From: Nymphaea colorata
Lineage: Eukaryota > Streptophyta > Magnoliopsida > Nymphaeales > Nymphaeaceae
Assembly: GCF_008831285.2 (NCBI RefSeq)
Contig: NW_022205239.1
Location: 1-43,282 of the forward strand
Reading direction: 5' to 3'
Length of the DNA: 43,282 nucleotides
How positions within the stretch are numbered: the stretch's first letter is position 1; each line of letters opens with the position of its first letter. Positions 11,128-21,608 of the stretch are shown here, one piece after another. The notes beneath the pieces are model-generated. The model was given only the letters and a program-made list of their open reading frames with translations. It had not been told where the DNA came from and did no database searches. A program made the translations under genes and the position numbers.

Positions 11128-12420
11128 TCATTTATCATTTTGCCTTTAAGCCATAGTTGTTAAAGTTTGGTTTAGTTTCTCCACTTCCTCTAGTGCAAAT
11201 AGAGGCTTTCATGCAGTCTCTACTTGTCATACAGATTGATCAAGCTTCCATCAGTCTATAGCTTCTTCGTCGATAATTAATTCTACAATTTCAGGATTTC
11301 CAGCTCATGCCTTGAGATTAGTTAATCTTTCTCCATTTTTTCCCTCTCGAGTGCATCCCGCAGCATAAATACTTCTCCTTAGAGCTTTGAAGCCTTTTGA
11401 TGCTTATCTCGTCCTCATATGCCCTCAATGTGCTTTCCAGCGATTATCTTTGAGTCTTTAGCTGCTCGACCTCACCTTCATAACGGCCAATCATATTTTT
11501 CAATCTTGTATTTTCATCAACGTAAAAGTTGATTTTGCTTTCGAACTATTGCCCAAAAGCTGAGAACTTGGATGTATCAAGCTCTGTAGATTGCTTGGTG
11601 GTCTGGTTTCCAGCCTAAATGTTTTTGATTTTGGTTTTAAGTTGGCTATTTTACGACTAGAGTATGATAATCCTATCTTCTAAGGCCTTGATTTCGTGGT
11701 TTTTGGTATTGATTGCAGAGTTGTATATCAGTCTTAGATTTGATGATGGATTGGATGAACTGGTCCTTCTGCTGCAGTATCTGTTCGAGCTGGGCACACT
11801 TTTGAGTGAGGATATGATAATTGTCAGTCAGTTTCCATAATACTCCTCGCTTTATTGATGATGCAAGGATTGCTCATATAAGGCTTGGTTGTTTGCTGCA
11901 ATTTGCTGCACTGTTGTTCCAATTGCTTGATAGTCTATTTGGCAAATTAGAGCTGTCGGCCACTTTCGAACAGCTATTTCTCTTTCTTGACCAACAGTTC
12001 ATCTTGTCTTTGCAATTCGGCATAGTACTTTTCCATTTTTATTTTTATTTGCTTGAGATCCTCCTTTAATCTATTATCAGTATCGAAGGCTGCTTCAGGA
12101 TTGACTTTCTACCGAATTTATTACCCCTTCTTCTATCTTTACTATTTGTACTGCCTCTGAACATACGCTAGATACTCGAATTTATGATTTGTCTTTGAAG
12201 ACTTTTCGTGAAAAGATGATGATTTTATCCTCTCGGGATTTTAAATAGATTGTGGTTGGCTTGATACGCTGCCTCTATTTTGCTGTGGGAGTGTATAGTC
12301 TTGGCTCTTAGCGAGAATAAAAATGGCTGCAAAGTTGGAGGCTGAAAGCTATTGCTTTGGGTGATTAATTTCTTGGATGATGTTGCATAAAATTGCGATT
12401 AACTGTTGGGGGATTGGCAT
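11128..12420 (-). CDS. Coiled-coil protein
   Basis: The minus-strand frame starts MPIPQQLIAILCNIIQEI at 12420 and stays open for 198 codons. It then continues in other frames as strongly heptad-like sequence (KEKELFESGRQLEFAKETIK, LEQILQQKDQFIQSI, LEDRIIILESENSQLKTKI, ALEEVEKLNQTL), ending at TGA 11130. At least four frame changes are needed: near 11826, 11720, 11370 and 11200. Some are probably single-base deletions. TAA and TAG are very common and make sense as Glu. The N-terminal 40 residues look globular. The protein is probably cytoskeletal or basal-body related, but no named family was recognised. The last codons depend on the assumed corrections. Confidence 0.6.
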
Positions 12421-12637
12421 ACAGCTTCTATTTTTATTTTAAGAGATCTCCATTGAAGTGGTTGAGTTGGAAAGAGGGATCTTTTTTCATCGATAACAAT
12501 ACTTATAAGGAAATAAAATTAATAAAATGATATCTATACTGAAATATCAATGATTCGCCCTATCAAATTGGATGATGATGTACTTTGCATGTAATATCAA
12601 AAATAAACTCAATTAAAATCAATTTTTTCTTTATTTT

Positions 12638-13477
12638 TCAGCCTGATTTCTTATTGGATTTGCTGGTTAATGAGAGGAAGCTCTATATATGGTCTTATTT
12701 ACTAAGCATTTGCTCGATGTTGAAGCGTTTTTTGGGATCTTTTGTGAGGCAGCCTCTGATGATGAGCTTGATATCATCGTGAAGGTCATTCTGAGTAAGG
12801 GATGATCATTCTTTACCCTTTCTCCAGCTCTTTCATTGTCCTGGCCACGAATGGCAGCTATCCATGGCAAATTTCATATACGATAACTCCAAATGACCAA
12901 ATGTCGGCAGTAAAGTCATATTCCCTTACTTAAAACAAAGTTACTCTTTTGCTAAAATCTCAGGAGCTGCATAACAGGGCGTTCCGTGCAGTCTGCTTGC
13001 TTAAAAGATCTATGTAGTTTCTTACTTATCCCAAAATCGGCAATCTTAAACAGTCCTTTTTCGGATATTAGGATATTCTCGGTTTTCAGGTCCAAATGAA
13101 CGATGTTTGATCTCTTCAGGTACCTGAGGGCAAACAATATCTGTATGATAAAGCTAACGATTCTTGTTTGGCTTTGGAATGGGAGTTCCAATGAGCTGAT
13201 GGGATGTCCGTTGACGTATTCCATGGTGATGTAAAAGTGGTCTCCAAGTCTGTAGGAGCTATAGTAGCGAACGATATTGGGGTGGTATAGGCATTCCGAG
13301 AGAATTTGCGCCTCCTTTTTGACCTATTGCATTTGCTAACTATCATCCTTGCAATCGAACTAGAGCGCTATCTATATAGGAAACGCTTTACCTTCTTGAC
13401 TGCAAAGATCTCGCCATCGATTTCCACTTTTAGCACCTGCCGAAGGAGCCTGCTCCCAAGCAACCCAACACTTTCAT
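12638..13477 (-). CDS. NEK-type serine/threonine kinase
   Basis: This is a small protein kinase, close to a bare catalytic domain. It shows VLGCLGAGSFG, the lysine in FAVKK, YHPNIVRYYSSYRLGDH, MEYVNGHPISSL, HLDLKTENILI, DFGI, GTPCYAAPEIL and DIWSFGVIVYE. The HLD loop, the short hinge and the spacing suit the NIMA-related family, which is expanded in ciliates and controls cilia and cell division. Three introns are supported by restored kinase motifs: 13372-13391 (20 nt), 13000-13025 (26 nt) and 12925-12944 (20 nt). A missing G near 13436 and an indel near 12800 are also implied. The start ATG at 13477 gives almost no N-terminal extension, and the frame stays open upstream, so the true start may be earlier. 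Confidence 0.8.
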
Positions 13478-13615
13478 TTATTATAATATTGACTTGAGCC
13501 AAATTTAACGAATTAATAATATAGCAGTATACATTCTAATCAACGAAATGGTAATAATCATGTATTGGGGTTGATATTTGATCTAGTTTAATTTAAGCCT
13601 TTAAATATAATTCTA

Positions 13616-14307
13616 ATGGGCGGAGAGCAATCGCAGAAGAAAGAGGAAACTATAAATATCATCAACAATTACAACCTGGAGAGAAAAGATGTCATTTCCG
13701 AAAAGGAATTCACTGTTGAAATCTTCAAAAAGCTCGACAATCACATCAGCCACACCAGCGCAGGACCATTTTCGTCACATAGACATACGTCCTCAAAGCG
13801 TTTTTCGATACTTGAAAGAATAAGTAAGACTGACCTAATTTAGAGAAAAGGCTACGTCCTCAAGGACAGGTTTATTGAGGTCATCGAGAAAATCTACAAG
13901 CAGCCCGAAAAAGCCATTTAATGTATCCAGGATTCCATGTAGACTCCCACCGCATCATCGCATCCGATCGCGAAAAGATCACCAGGAAGGATTTTGCAGA
14001 ATTCATCGAAAAAAGTCTAGACAAGGGAATAGAGTCTATTCTGAAACGCAATAAATACGACCCTTTCTTTGAAAACAGTCTCAAGGATTGGCTCAGACTC
14101 AACAAACCAAAGCTGATGGTAGGAGTCGACAAGGTCTTTGCAGATAATGCTCAGAGCCATCCTGACGTATGGAACTTGGGAGACTTTAAGCGTTGGATTA
14201 TGGACAACAATCATTGGACGCTTTACATCGAAATAAAAAATGTTACGTACAAGATTCCTCTCAACATTCCCTGCCTTTTCGGAGTGAGGCTATAGAAGAA
14301 GCAGTGA
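13616..14307 (+). CDS. Putative N-myristoylated protein, unknown
   Basis: The frame starts MGGEQSQKKEE, a good N-myristoylation signal (Gly2, small residue at position 6). A 20-nt intron at 13923-13942 joins the two main exons and gives 223 residues. The C-terminal part (KITRKDFAEFIEKSLDKG, then LKDWLRLNKPKLMVGV) is helical and mildly EF-hand-like but lacks a clear calcium loop. Around 13775-13840 an alternative reading with an extra T removed plus another 20-nt intron (13825-13844, GTAAG..TTTAG) gives SVFRYLKEERKGYVLK, which looks more natural than the unspliced reading. No family was recognised. It may be a membrane-associated signalling or cortical protein. Confidence 0.65.
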
Positions 14308-14501
14308 GGAGTGATTGGATTGTATTATACCTTAGGAAGTAATAAGAATATAAAAAATTATTCAAAGTGGGTATCTAAAATTTTAGGGAAAAAAGGCATT
14401 TTAGAGGGGATTCGGATTATTTTTACGTTTTAATCGTATGTTTTCGTTGCGTTTCTACCTTGGCTTGGAAGAAAGTGGCTGCTGAAACCATTGTGTTTGG
14501 G

Positions 14502-15834
14502 TCATCTGAGCCTGTGGGATGATTTATCTTAAAAGACCATAGGAGCCTTAACCACGAAAAGCTTTTTACTCTTGTCCTGAGGACGATTGCTGTGGGATGA
14601 TCTTCTTCTAGGATTACATTCTTGATGGTCCTTTCGAAGACCTCGCTTTCTTTTTCTTTCTATTCTTTCTTTTTCTCACTGTCGGAGGATTGAAGTGGAA
14701 GCTTGACTTTCTTTTGGAGATGATAAACTAGTTCTGAGAGATAGTTTGCTCGAGACGGACTAGTTCCTTTCATCGCCGCTGCTCTTATTGATGGAGAGGG
14801 AGGAGGCGGAATGTAGGTGGGTATATAGGTGCAACTTTTCTTCACAAAGCCATTTATTTGCTTATTTATCTACTTGTTTCGCTATAGCAGTTTGTTTAAC
14901 AGTTACGTTTTGTGCTTTTCCTCTTCGATTTTATCGTATACGTAATCTTCCAGAAATTCTTTTTTGTTGAGTTCAAGAAGTGCATAAAATTTTAAAGTTT
15001 GCTTGCTGTTTGTTCCTTGGTGAGTGGTTATTACAGTGATTCCTATTCTTGCTATTTGGGTTGTTTGTTTCTAATGTTGAGCAATCTTTCGCGTCTTTTG
15101 GTGGAAGTTTTCAAAGGTTTTTTCAATGAGATTGCTTTTTTTTAATGTTCTTCAGTGCTGCTGAGATGTTAAGTCATATCATTTTCCTTTAGGTTTTGGG
15201 TTAGGCCTTATCTTCGCTTCTCTTATCTGGACTGATCTCCACATCGCTGCTTTGTTTATTATACAATTCTCTGAACCAAATATTTTAGCCCTGTTAAACT
15301 TTTTCGACGTATTTATTGATTTTCAGGATTTGTTTTTGGTATTTATTGGTGCAGTAATTAATGATATACTCAACGTAATCTTTAATAATAAAGGTTTATC
15401 TTTTAAGTATTTTATTCAGCATTATTTTAAAACGATTGAACTATTTAATTGACCTGCCGTTGTCCTAAAACACGCTTTTTCTCACTTTTGTGATTGAGGC
15501 CTCGAGTATTTCGATGAGACGCGAGGAGAGTCGGAGTAGTTCTCTAAATTATGCGCAGGGTATACTTGGGGTCATCGGAGGAGGAATTGCTTTCATTGAA
15601 AACATGCTAAAATCCAAGCAGAAACTAATTTTCCTTGGCTTTAATCTCATCGTTTTTGTGTGTGATTTCGGCGAGGAACTTGTTGAAAATGGTGAGGTTA
15701 TCGAGATCATTGGATGAGGATTATATGTTTTTATTGACAAAAGAAAGAAGCTCGAAGTAGAGATCCTCCCGCTGCTTGACTAATTTGATTAACGGATTTA
15801 CCGCCTCAACTGCTGAGATGCTCCCACATTCCAT
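14502..15834 (-). CDS. Coiled-coil protein with proline-rich segment
   Basis: The minus-strand gene starts MECGSISAVEAVNPLIKLV. A 22-nt intron (15544-15565) and a 23-nt intron (14547-14569) restore continuous sequence. A missing A near 15180 is also implied. The product is about 430 residues. It has an N-terminal helical part, long charged heptad stretches (LLRLSSRLIEILEASITKV, LEDYVYDKIEEEKHK, LLNKLLERNKEINKQ), a short Pro-rich loop (TYIPTYIPPPPSPS), then more charged helix and a basic C-terminus. TAA/TAG codons are frequent. It is probably a structural protein of the cytoskeleton. No named family was recognised. Confidence 0.6.
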
Positions 15835-16318
15835 TTATTTTTATTCACGCTAATGCAATATTCAATTGCTAATTTTATTATCCATCTCAAACATATCTCC
15901 ATTATTACCGATTCCACCATCACCACGCAAATTGGCAAAGTTGTAAGAAATCAGAAAGAAGATGGTTTTTAAAGAGATGGGAGATAAGATGAAATTGATG
16001 CTTGGGAAAAGCACTAATTTACTTATATACCTCATCATTCATTTATCTACATACGAATATTTAGGTATATCCTTGCCTCGCAAATGTTCTCTTAGCTGCA
16101 TTAGCGATCCCAGCTTTCTCTAGCTGGTAGGCAATTATCGGTCTGTTCCTACTGTACAACTACTGATTTTTTAAGTTTTACTTATTTTTTCAGCTTATTA
16201 GCTTTCTTGATTTTTAATCTTTGTCTTGTGCCCTGCTACCTCAAGAGAGCATATAAAATTAGATCATTTAAAGTATATTATAGCCTTTAGATCATCAATA
16301 AATTTATCATTGAAGGAT
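15835..16318. other. AT-rich intergenic region
   Basis: These 484 bases lie between divergently transcribed genes and should hold both promoters. The sequence is AT-rich, with short poly-T and poly-A tracts. No open frame, RNA gene or repeat was recognised. Confidence 0.55.
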
Positions 16319-18728
16319 ATGGAGTAAAAGCCACACATTAACTATACTGAGATTATAGAAGACACAACGCTTTTGCATAAGTTAACCAAAGAATTGCTAT
16401 TCAAACTTTAGCAAAAAGGCGTAGTCGCCATGGTAAGTTGGACCGATTTTGTTGAAATTATAAAAAGAAAAGCATGCCTTATGTCACAAGAAGAAACTCA
16501 AAAGTTCATCTAGCTGCTCGAATCAGACTTTCAAAGATAAAAAATATTATAGAATACTGAGTTTAACTACGTTGTTCCAATAATAACCTAGCTCAGCAAC
16601 GATTAATTCACCAGCCGACTGGCTTGGTTTGTTAAAGAATACAAGAAGGAGCGATTATAAGTCAAAAAGAAACAGCTAACAAAAGAAAAGTTCATCCCCC
16701 TCCTTTTTACGAAATCAATATAAGCAGCTCAAAACGGAGTTAGGTGGAGCCAGTGCATTTCGAAATCGAATAGATAATTGGGCTTCCCTAACAAAAACCA
16801 GTAAAGAAATAGATTGAGCTAGCTTATGCCTCGATGCCGAATTTGACCGATCAAGATCCTCCTGAAAAACAATAAAAACATCTTTCCCCTCACAAAACAA
16901 GTTAGTCTCTTCCTAGCAAAATACCCTAGTTCCTCTTCACAAACAATAGAAAACCAAGACTATCCTTCAAATATTTGCTGTCATTTCCAGTGACTTAAAC
17001 ATTCAGAAGGTAACTTGATGATGCTACTAACTTAATCAAGGAGCTTGTTGAGACTCGTAACAAATATCTCTTTCAGAGCATCCGAATCTTTCTCGACCAG
17101 TATCGCTATTTGTTTTATTTAAAGGAGGGGACTGGTGAAGCCAAGCTCAAGGACAGCTCAAAGATTGCTTAATACGTATAATGGTATGAAGAAAAATATC
17201 TAAAATCGACACAGAGCCAAATTATTTTCCATCCCAATTCTCAGCCGAGCCTCATTATCAAGTTTTGGGAAAAGATCAATTAGCTATTCTAAAAGGAAAT
17301 AAAGTAAAATCCCATCACATAAGAAAGGGTATATTCGTAGATAAAAAACAGTTTACAGAAAATCAAGCTTTACTTCACTCCTGCCCATATGAGTGAGACA
17401 ATCTATTCACAAGCAAACCAAAAAATCATGTTGATAAGCCTTAATCATATCAACGAAAATCAGACTACTGATGAATTCAGAAACGGTCCCTTGAGACCTT
17501 ATCTAGTCTTGGCTATCTTTCATGAGCTTGGATACTATCTTCTGAGAAATCTATCAATTCTCCATTAATAAAGCTACTAGAATTCGTTATAATTGAATAA
17601 AAATAATGCAGGCTCTAGGATTCTCAGGATACTAAAAGATAATGCAAAGATGTTGGCTCCATTTCTGAAATAATAATTGAGGTTGAGGATGGGAATAAAA
17701 GAAAACGCTGAAAACTCTCTAATTGTAAAGTAAAAAATTTCCAAACTTCAAAGCCACATTCTAGGTAAAGGCTTCTAGAGATTAAATCAAAAGCTTAAAG
17801 CTAACTACTAATAGTTACTATAATTAAGAGCTATGCTTGACTCTATTGATTATCTTCACCTTCATTAGGTAAATCGCCCAGATTACTAGCCAGTACCAGA
17901 ATTGTGGGAAAATTTGATTGCTTTTGTATTGAAAGATGACGGATAATTGAATCTCAACCAATAAGAAATCGCATAATAGGCAGAATAAAATGAGATAAAG
18001 TACAGATTCGTGTATAGCTTATTAGCTGCTGCCCAACCATTTGAGCTATCATTTATTCCGTTCAAGCATAGCCTGTACGCCCAGGCAAGATCAAAAATAC
18101 TAAAAATGAGTCCCCAGTACGTTACTTTAAAGCTAAAGTTATAGAAGTTTAGAAGATATTTTAGAAGTATTCACAACTGTATGTATATCTTTTGGAGGAA
18201 AGTCTTCTAACAGCATTTATGGAGTTAGCTCTCCAGCTATAGCCATCTTAATACTTGTCTGACAGAATAGAGCGTGTATCCCACGATTTCGCTTAAGAAA
18301 AACTAGCAGACTATTTGAAGATTCGCTACTCTCATACATACCTAAAGAATTTTACGAAAAAAGCTCAAGCATACATAAGACTGAACTTTCGAGATAACTA
18401 TTTGGACACATTTATACAAGTCATATAGGCCCTAGATTTATACCTAAAAGCTATGACAGTTATCAAATATTATGAAATACTCAAGATTTCTTGCACGGTT
18501 CCTAACTTTGTTCTTGATTTTAGCAGATATCGAGACTCAGGGCTTTTCTTTGAAAGAAAGTTGTTTCCCAGCCTCTACAAAAGCCACCATATCTACTCCA
18601 AAGACTTCGAGCTAATGAAAAATCTTGATGCCTTGAACTCATTAAAAATCGGAAAGCCTCCTCTCAATCAATAAGAGTGGGATGGATCAGTGAGGTCTTG
18701 CGAGATGGTAGGAAGAAGAGCAACCTGA
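16319..18728 (+). CDS. Large unknown protein (about 800 residues)
   Basis: One long gene whose frame is full of TAA/TAG used as Glu. It begins MEEKPHINYTEIIEDTTLLH. Continuity requires one missing base near 16690 (giving VHPPPFYEINISSSKRSEVE) and one near 18190 (giving YLLEESLLTAFMELALQLE). The middle has a conserved-looking core (VETRNKYLFQSIRIFLDQY, GPLRPYLVLAIFHELGYYLL, then SRILRILKDNAKMLAPFL). The C-terminus is helical and ends at TGA 18726. The FHELGYY segment resembles the HEXXH site of zinc metallopeptidases with the second His replaced by Tyr, but that is only a local similarity. No family was recognised and no membrane segment is evident. Confidence 0.6.
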
Positions 18729-19082
18729 TAGTGTGAATTTAATTCAGCTTGTCTGTGGAGTTGAAAAGTACGGCTACCGAAGTTATGGTGAAGTTATGGT
18801 AAATGGAATTTTTCAGAGCAGGATTTATTTGTTTTAGGTAAGAATAGAAGCCTGATTCCCCTGAATAGCAATTAGTATAAAGAGTGGAAAAAGGAGCATA
18901 AAAAGTGATTATCTGAACAAAATGATGATGATAAATTCTCATAATGATTTGCTAAAGATATAGCTTTATTCTCCAGCTTGGCACATAAAAGACTATTGAC
19001 CATCTTTTCTGGTTAAAAAATATTTCAATTTAACTATTTTTGAATGTGATTTATTGAGCATATCATGAATCACTCTTTATCT
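18729..19082. other. Intergenic region between convergent genes
   Basis: This AT-rich gap of 354 bases separates two genes that point towards each other, so it holds two 3' ends and no promoter is expected. No convincing frame was seen. A 67-codon minus frame here has unconvincing composition. Confidence 0.5.
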
Positions 19083-20142
19083 TCAGTATTTAGTCGATGA
19101 CCTTCTGAATCTCCTTCTCAAACTCTCCAGCTACTTGTCCAATCCCTTCACCTGCAGTTTCACCCTGTGCGCTTCCAGAGTCTTTTTGGGGGTGAACTCG
19201 AAGGCAAGCACATCCAGGTTCTCCCCATTTCTCTTCACAGCGCTCTTGTGAGGCAGGATGATTCCAGTTGAGATGATATTCTTGGTGGCTGCCAGCCGAA
19301 TCAGCAGGTAGTGGATCTTTGTCTCAGGGTCGTACTTGATAATCGCCTCCGCTCCCTCGATCAGACTTCCCTTGTCCTTCTTGAACTTCGTCACTGCAAT
19401 TTTCTTCACGTATTTGGCCTGCTCTCCATAGTCGAACTTAACCGCGCTCTTGGTCGGGTCCACAACCATCTACTGAGCTTTTCGAGCTCCTGGCTGTCTC
19501 CAGAGTCGTCCTCGGGAGGCGCAGAGATGGGGCCTGTGATTTTGTGGCCGAAGAGAGAGTTGGAGCCGAAGGAAGAGGTATTGGCTCCTCCGAACAAGAT
19601 GCTGGAGGGATTGGGGTTTGAGAAGAGACTAGTTCCGCCAAAGATTGAAGTGACAGTTGGATTAGCGAAAATGCTGGGGTTCCCTGATAACGGTTTGACA
19701 TCAAACAGCGAATTTGAAGTGAGGTTGAGTTTGGGTGCCTCCTTGGGTGCGTTATCGGCTGGAGGAGCTTGAGCGGCAAAAGCTGGCGGTTTCGACAATA
19801 CGTTGCTGAAGAGTCCGACGCCCTGCGATTGGCTGAAGATGCTGAACTTAAAAGGGTTTCTAAATGATTTGCATGCTTACTATGGCACTTTGATATCTTT
19901 TGCCGGCTCTTTCACGTCGTTGTTATCGGTGATGCCTTTGATTTTTAGATCAACGCTGCCGGTTCCCTGAGCAGTTGAAGGTCGTTTTTCTTGAGTTTGA
20001 AGATCCTGCAATCTGAGCTGAGTTACTTTCTGTTGGCCATGTGTTTGCCATCCTCGTCGAGGGAGTCGTTGCCTTCTCTGACGATTTCCTTTTCTTCGTA
20101 GGTGTGTTCGTCGATGGAGTAGGATGCTGGTCTTTTGCTCAT
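19083..20142 (-). CDS. Nup50-like nucleoporin with Ran-binding domain
   Basis: This is a nuclear-pore basket protein that helps release and recycle importin cargo. The N-terminus (MSKRPASYSIDEHTYEEKE) leads to NRKIFKLKK, the short basic importin-binding motif typical of Nup50/Nup2. A disordered region with FG-type motifs follows (FGGTSLFSNPNPSS, ILFGGA, SLFGHK). The C-terminus is a RanBP1-type domain (TKFKKDKGSLIEGAEAIIKY, then RLAATKNIISTGIILP). Two 21-nt introns lie at 20006-20026 and 19860-19880. One A is missing near 19985 and one base near 19471. The order of domains matches Nup50. The assignment is good at family level. Confidence 0.85.
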
Positions 20143-20429
20143 TTGTCAGGTTGTTGCGAAATTGATATAATAAGTGGATAAGAATAATAGGATATTTAAA
20201 CATTCGATTATATAGAAACCATGAGCTTTAACCATTAATCTTAGATTATTACTCATATCCAAGATCTCGAAAAAAGTGGAAAAACCTTGAAATCTCAAGA
20301 TCTGGCTTCATACTGACTGGCTCTCATGGTGAAGCTCTTGTCTTGATGAATATCACATAATTTTGTATTAAAGATGTTTAATTTGCGGATAGAGGCAGTA
20401 GAGTTGATGATTTTTCTTTTTGTTAATAA

Positions 20430-21561
20430 ATGAAATTATAATTAGGCCCTCGAAAATTCTAAAAACTTTCATTAGGAAGCAAAATTTTAGAAATTCAATC
20501 CCATCCTTCTGAGCCCATTCTCCTCGCCTTAACCAACATCACAAGCTCGATGAATTCTACCTGTACCAATCGCTATAAAAAGACGAGATTTAGACCAAAT
20601 GGGCATCATCACGCATCCTCTGCCGATGAAATCTTTACATGTTAGCTGCATCCCCAGCATTTCGATTTCAGCCAAAAGAATATTGTTCACTGGATGATTG
20701 CTTTCTCAAGATCAACAATAAGCACGAAATAGCTCAGTAAAAATAATGGTAATTAGCAAGTCAAACATCAGCCATTTGCTGGTAGACGGCAACAACATCG
20801 CATTAACCACCTGCGAAGACAATATCTTGATCAACTCGGTCGCAAAAGCAGAACAATTGGCGTAACTACATTACTATGGCGATAAGATCACGTCCCTATT
20901 TTGGAACAATTCCTTAGTTATTAGCGGAGATCAGCGCGGAATGGTCAATCTTTGGGTAAAACTGCCTTCATTTAGGACATCAACAAGCAAACATTATCAA
21001 AAGCAGCTTAACTCATGCCTCAAGTGTCGATTTTGTCAGTTCTTATGTCGACTACATTCACACCAATCTCTACTATACACTCTCCAAAAAGAAAAGAGAG
21101 CTCTTTTCACGATCTAAGGACATACAAACCATTAAAGATAACAAGTAATCTGCCGAGCAATATCATCGACGTGCAGCACAACCCAACTGGAAAAGTACTC
21201 TCCTTACAATATAGTCTTTATAGCAACTGAAAAATAGGTGCAATTCATCGATCTCTACCAAGGTTTTTCACCTGTCGGCAAATTTTGCCCTGTTTCTTCT
21301 TAAAACCTATAGAACTTCATGCGCGATAACCCAGATACCGATTTCGAAAGTAGAAGCATCAGGAAGATGATGATCTGGGATAAATATGTGATCGTTGGGT
21401 GCAGTAACGGATGCATTGAGGTTTACGACTCTGACCTGCTCAAGTGTCTTTATGGATTTGGAATGTGCGAATATTCGGGGGTGAAAAATATGAAAAGGCT
21501 AAATAATAGCTTGATCGTGCTTGAAGATAAGGGACTACTTAGTTCTGCTATTCTTAGATGA
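20430..21561 (+). CDS. WD40-repeat protein
   Basis: This beta-propeller protein of about 350 residues starts MKLELGPRKFEKLSLGSKI. Blade-like segments include LLALTN, DGNNIALTTCEDNILI, NNSLVISGDQRGMVNLWDI, HASSVDFVSSYVDYIH and DKYVIVGCSNGCIEVYD. Three 20-nt introns (20737-20756, 20956-20975, 21195-21214) each restore the frame at a sensible joint. A C near 20535 and an A near 20990 appear to be missing. A TGA at 20626 is in frame between SSRILCR and NLYMLAASPAF. It could be a base error, two compensating indels, or a sign that the real gene starts at ATG 20634. The repeat type is clear; the function is not. The gene converges on the calpain-like gene. Confidence 0.7.
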
Positions 21562-21608
21562 TTTTTCGCTACTATTAATTAAAGAAAATGGCATTATTCT
21601 TCATATAA

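Noticed and set aside
17500-17560. HELGYY as a zinc metallopeptidase site
   Set aside because: The second His of HEXXH is Tyr and no third ligand motif was seen, so function was not assigned.
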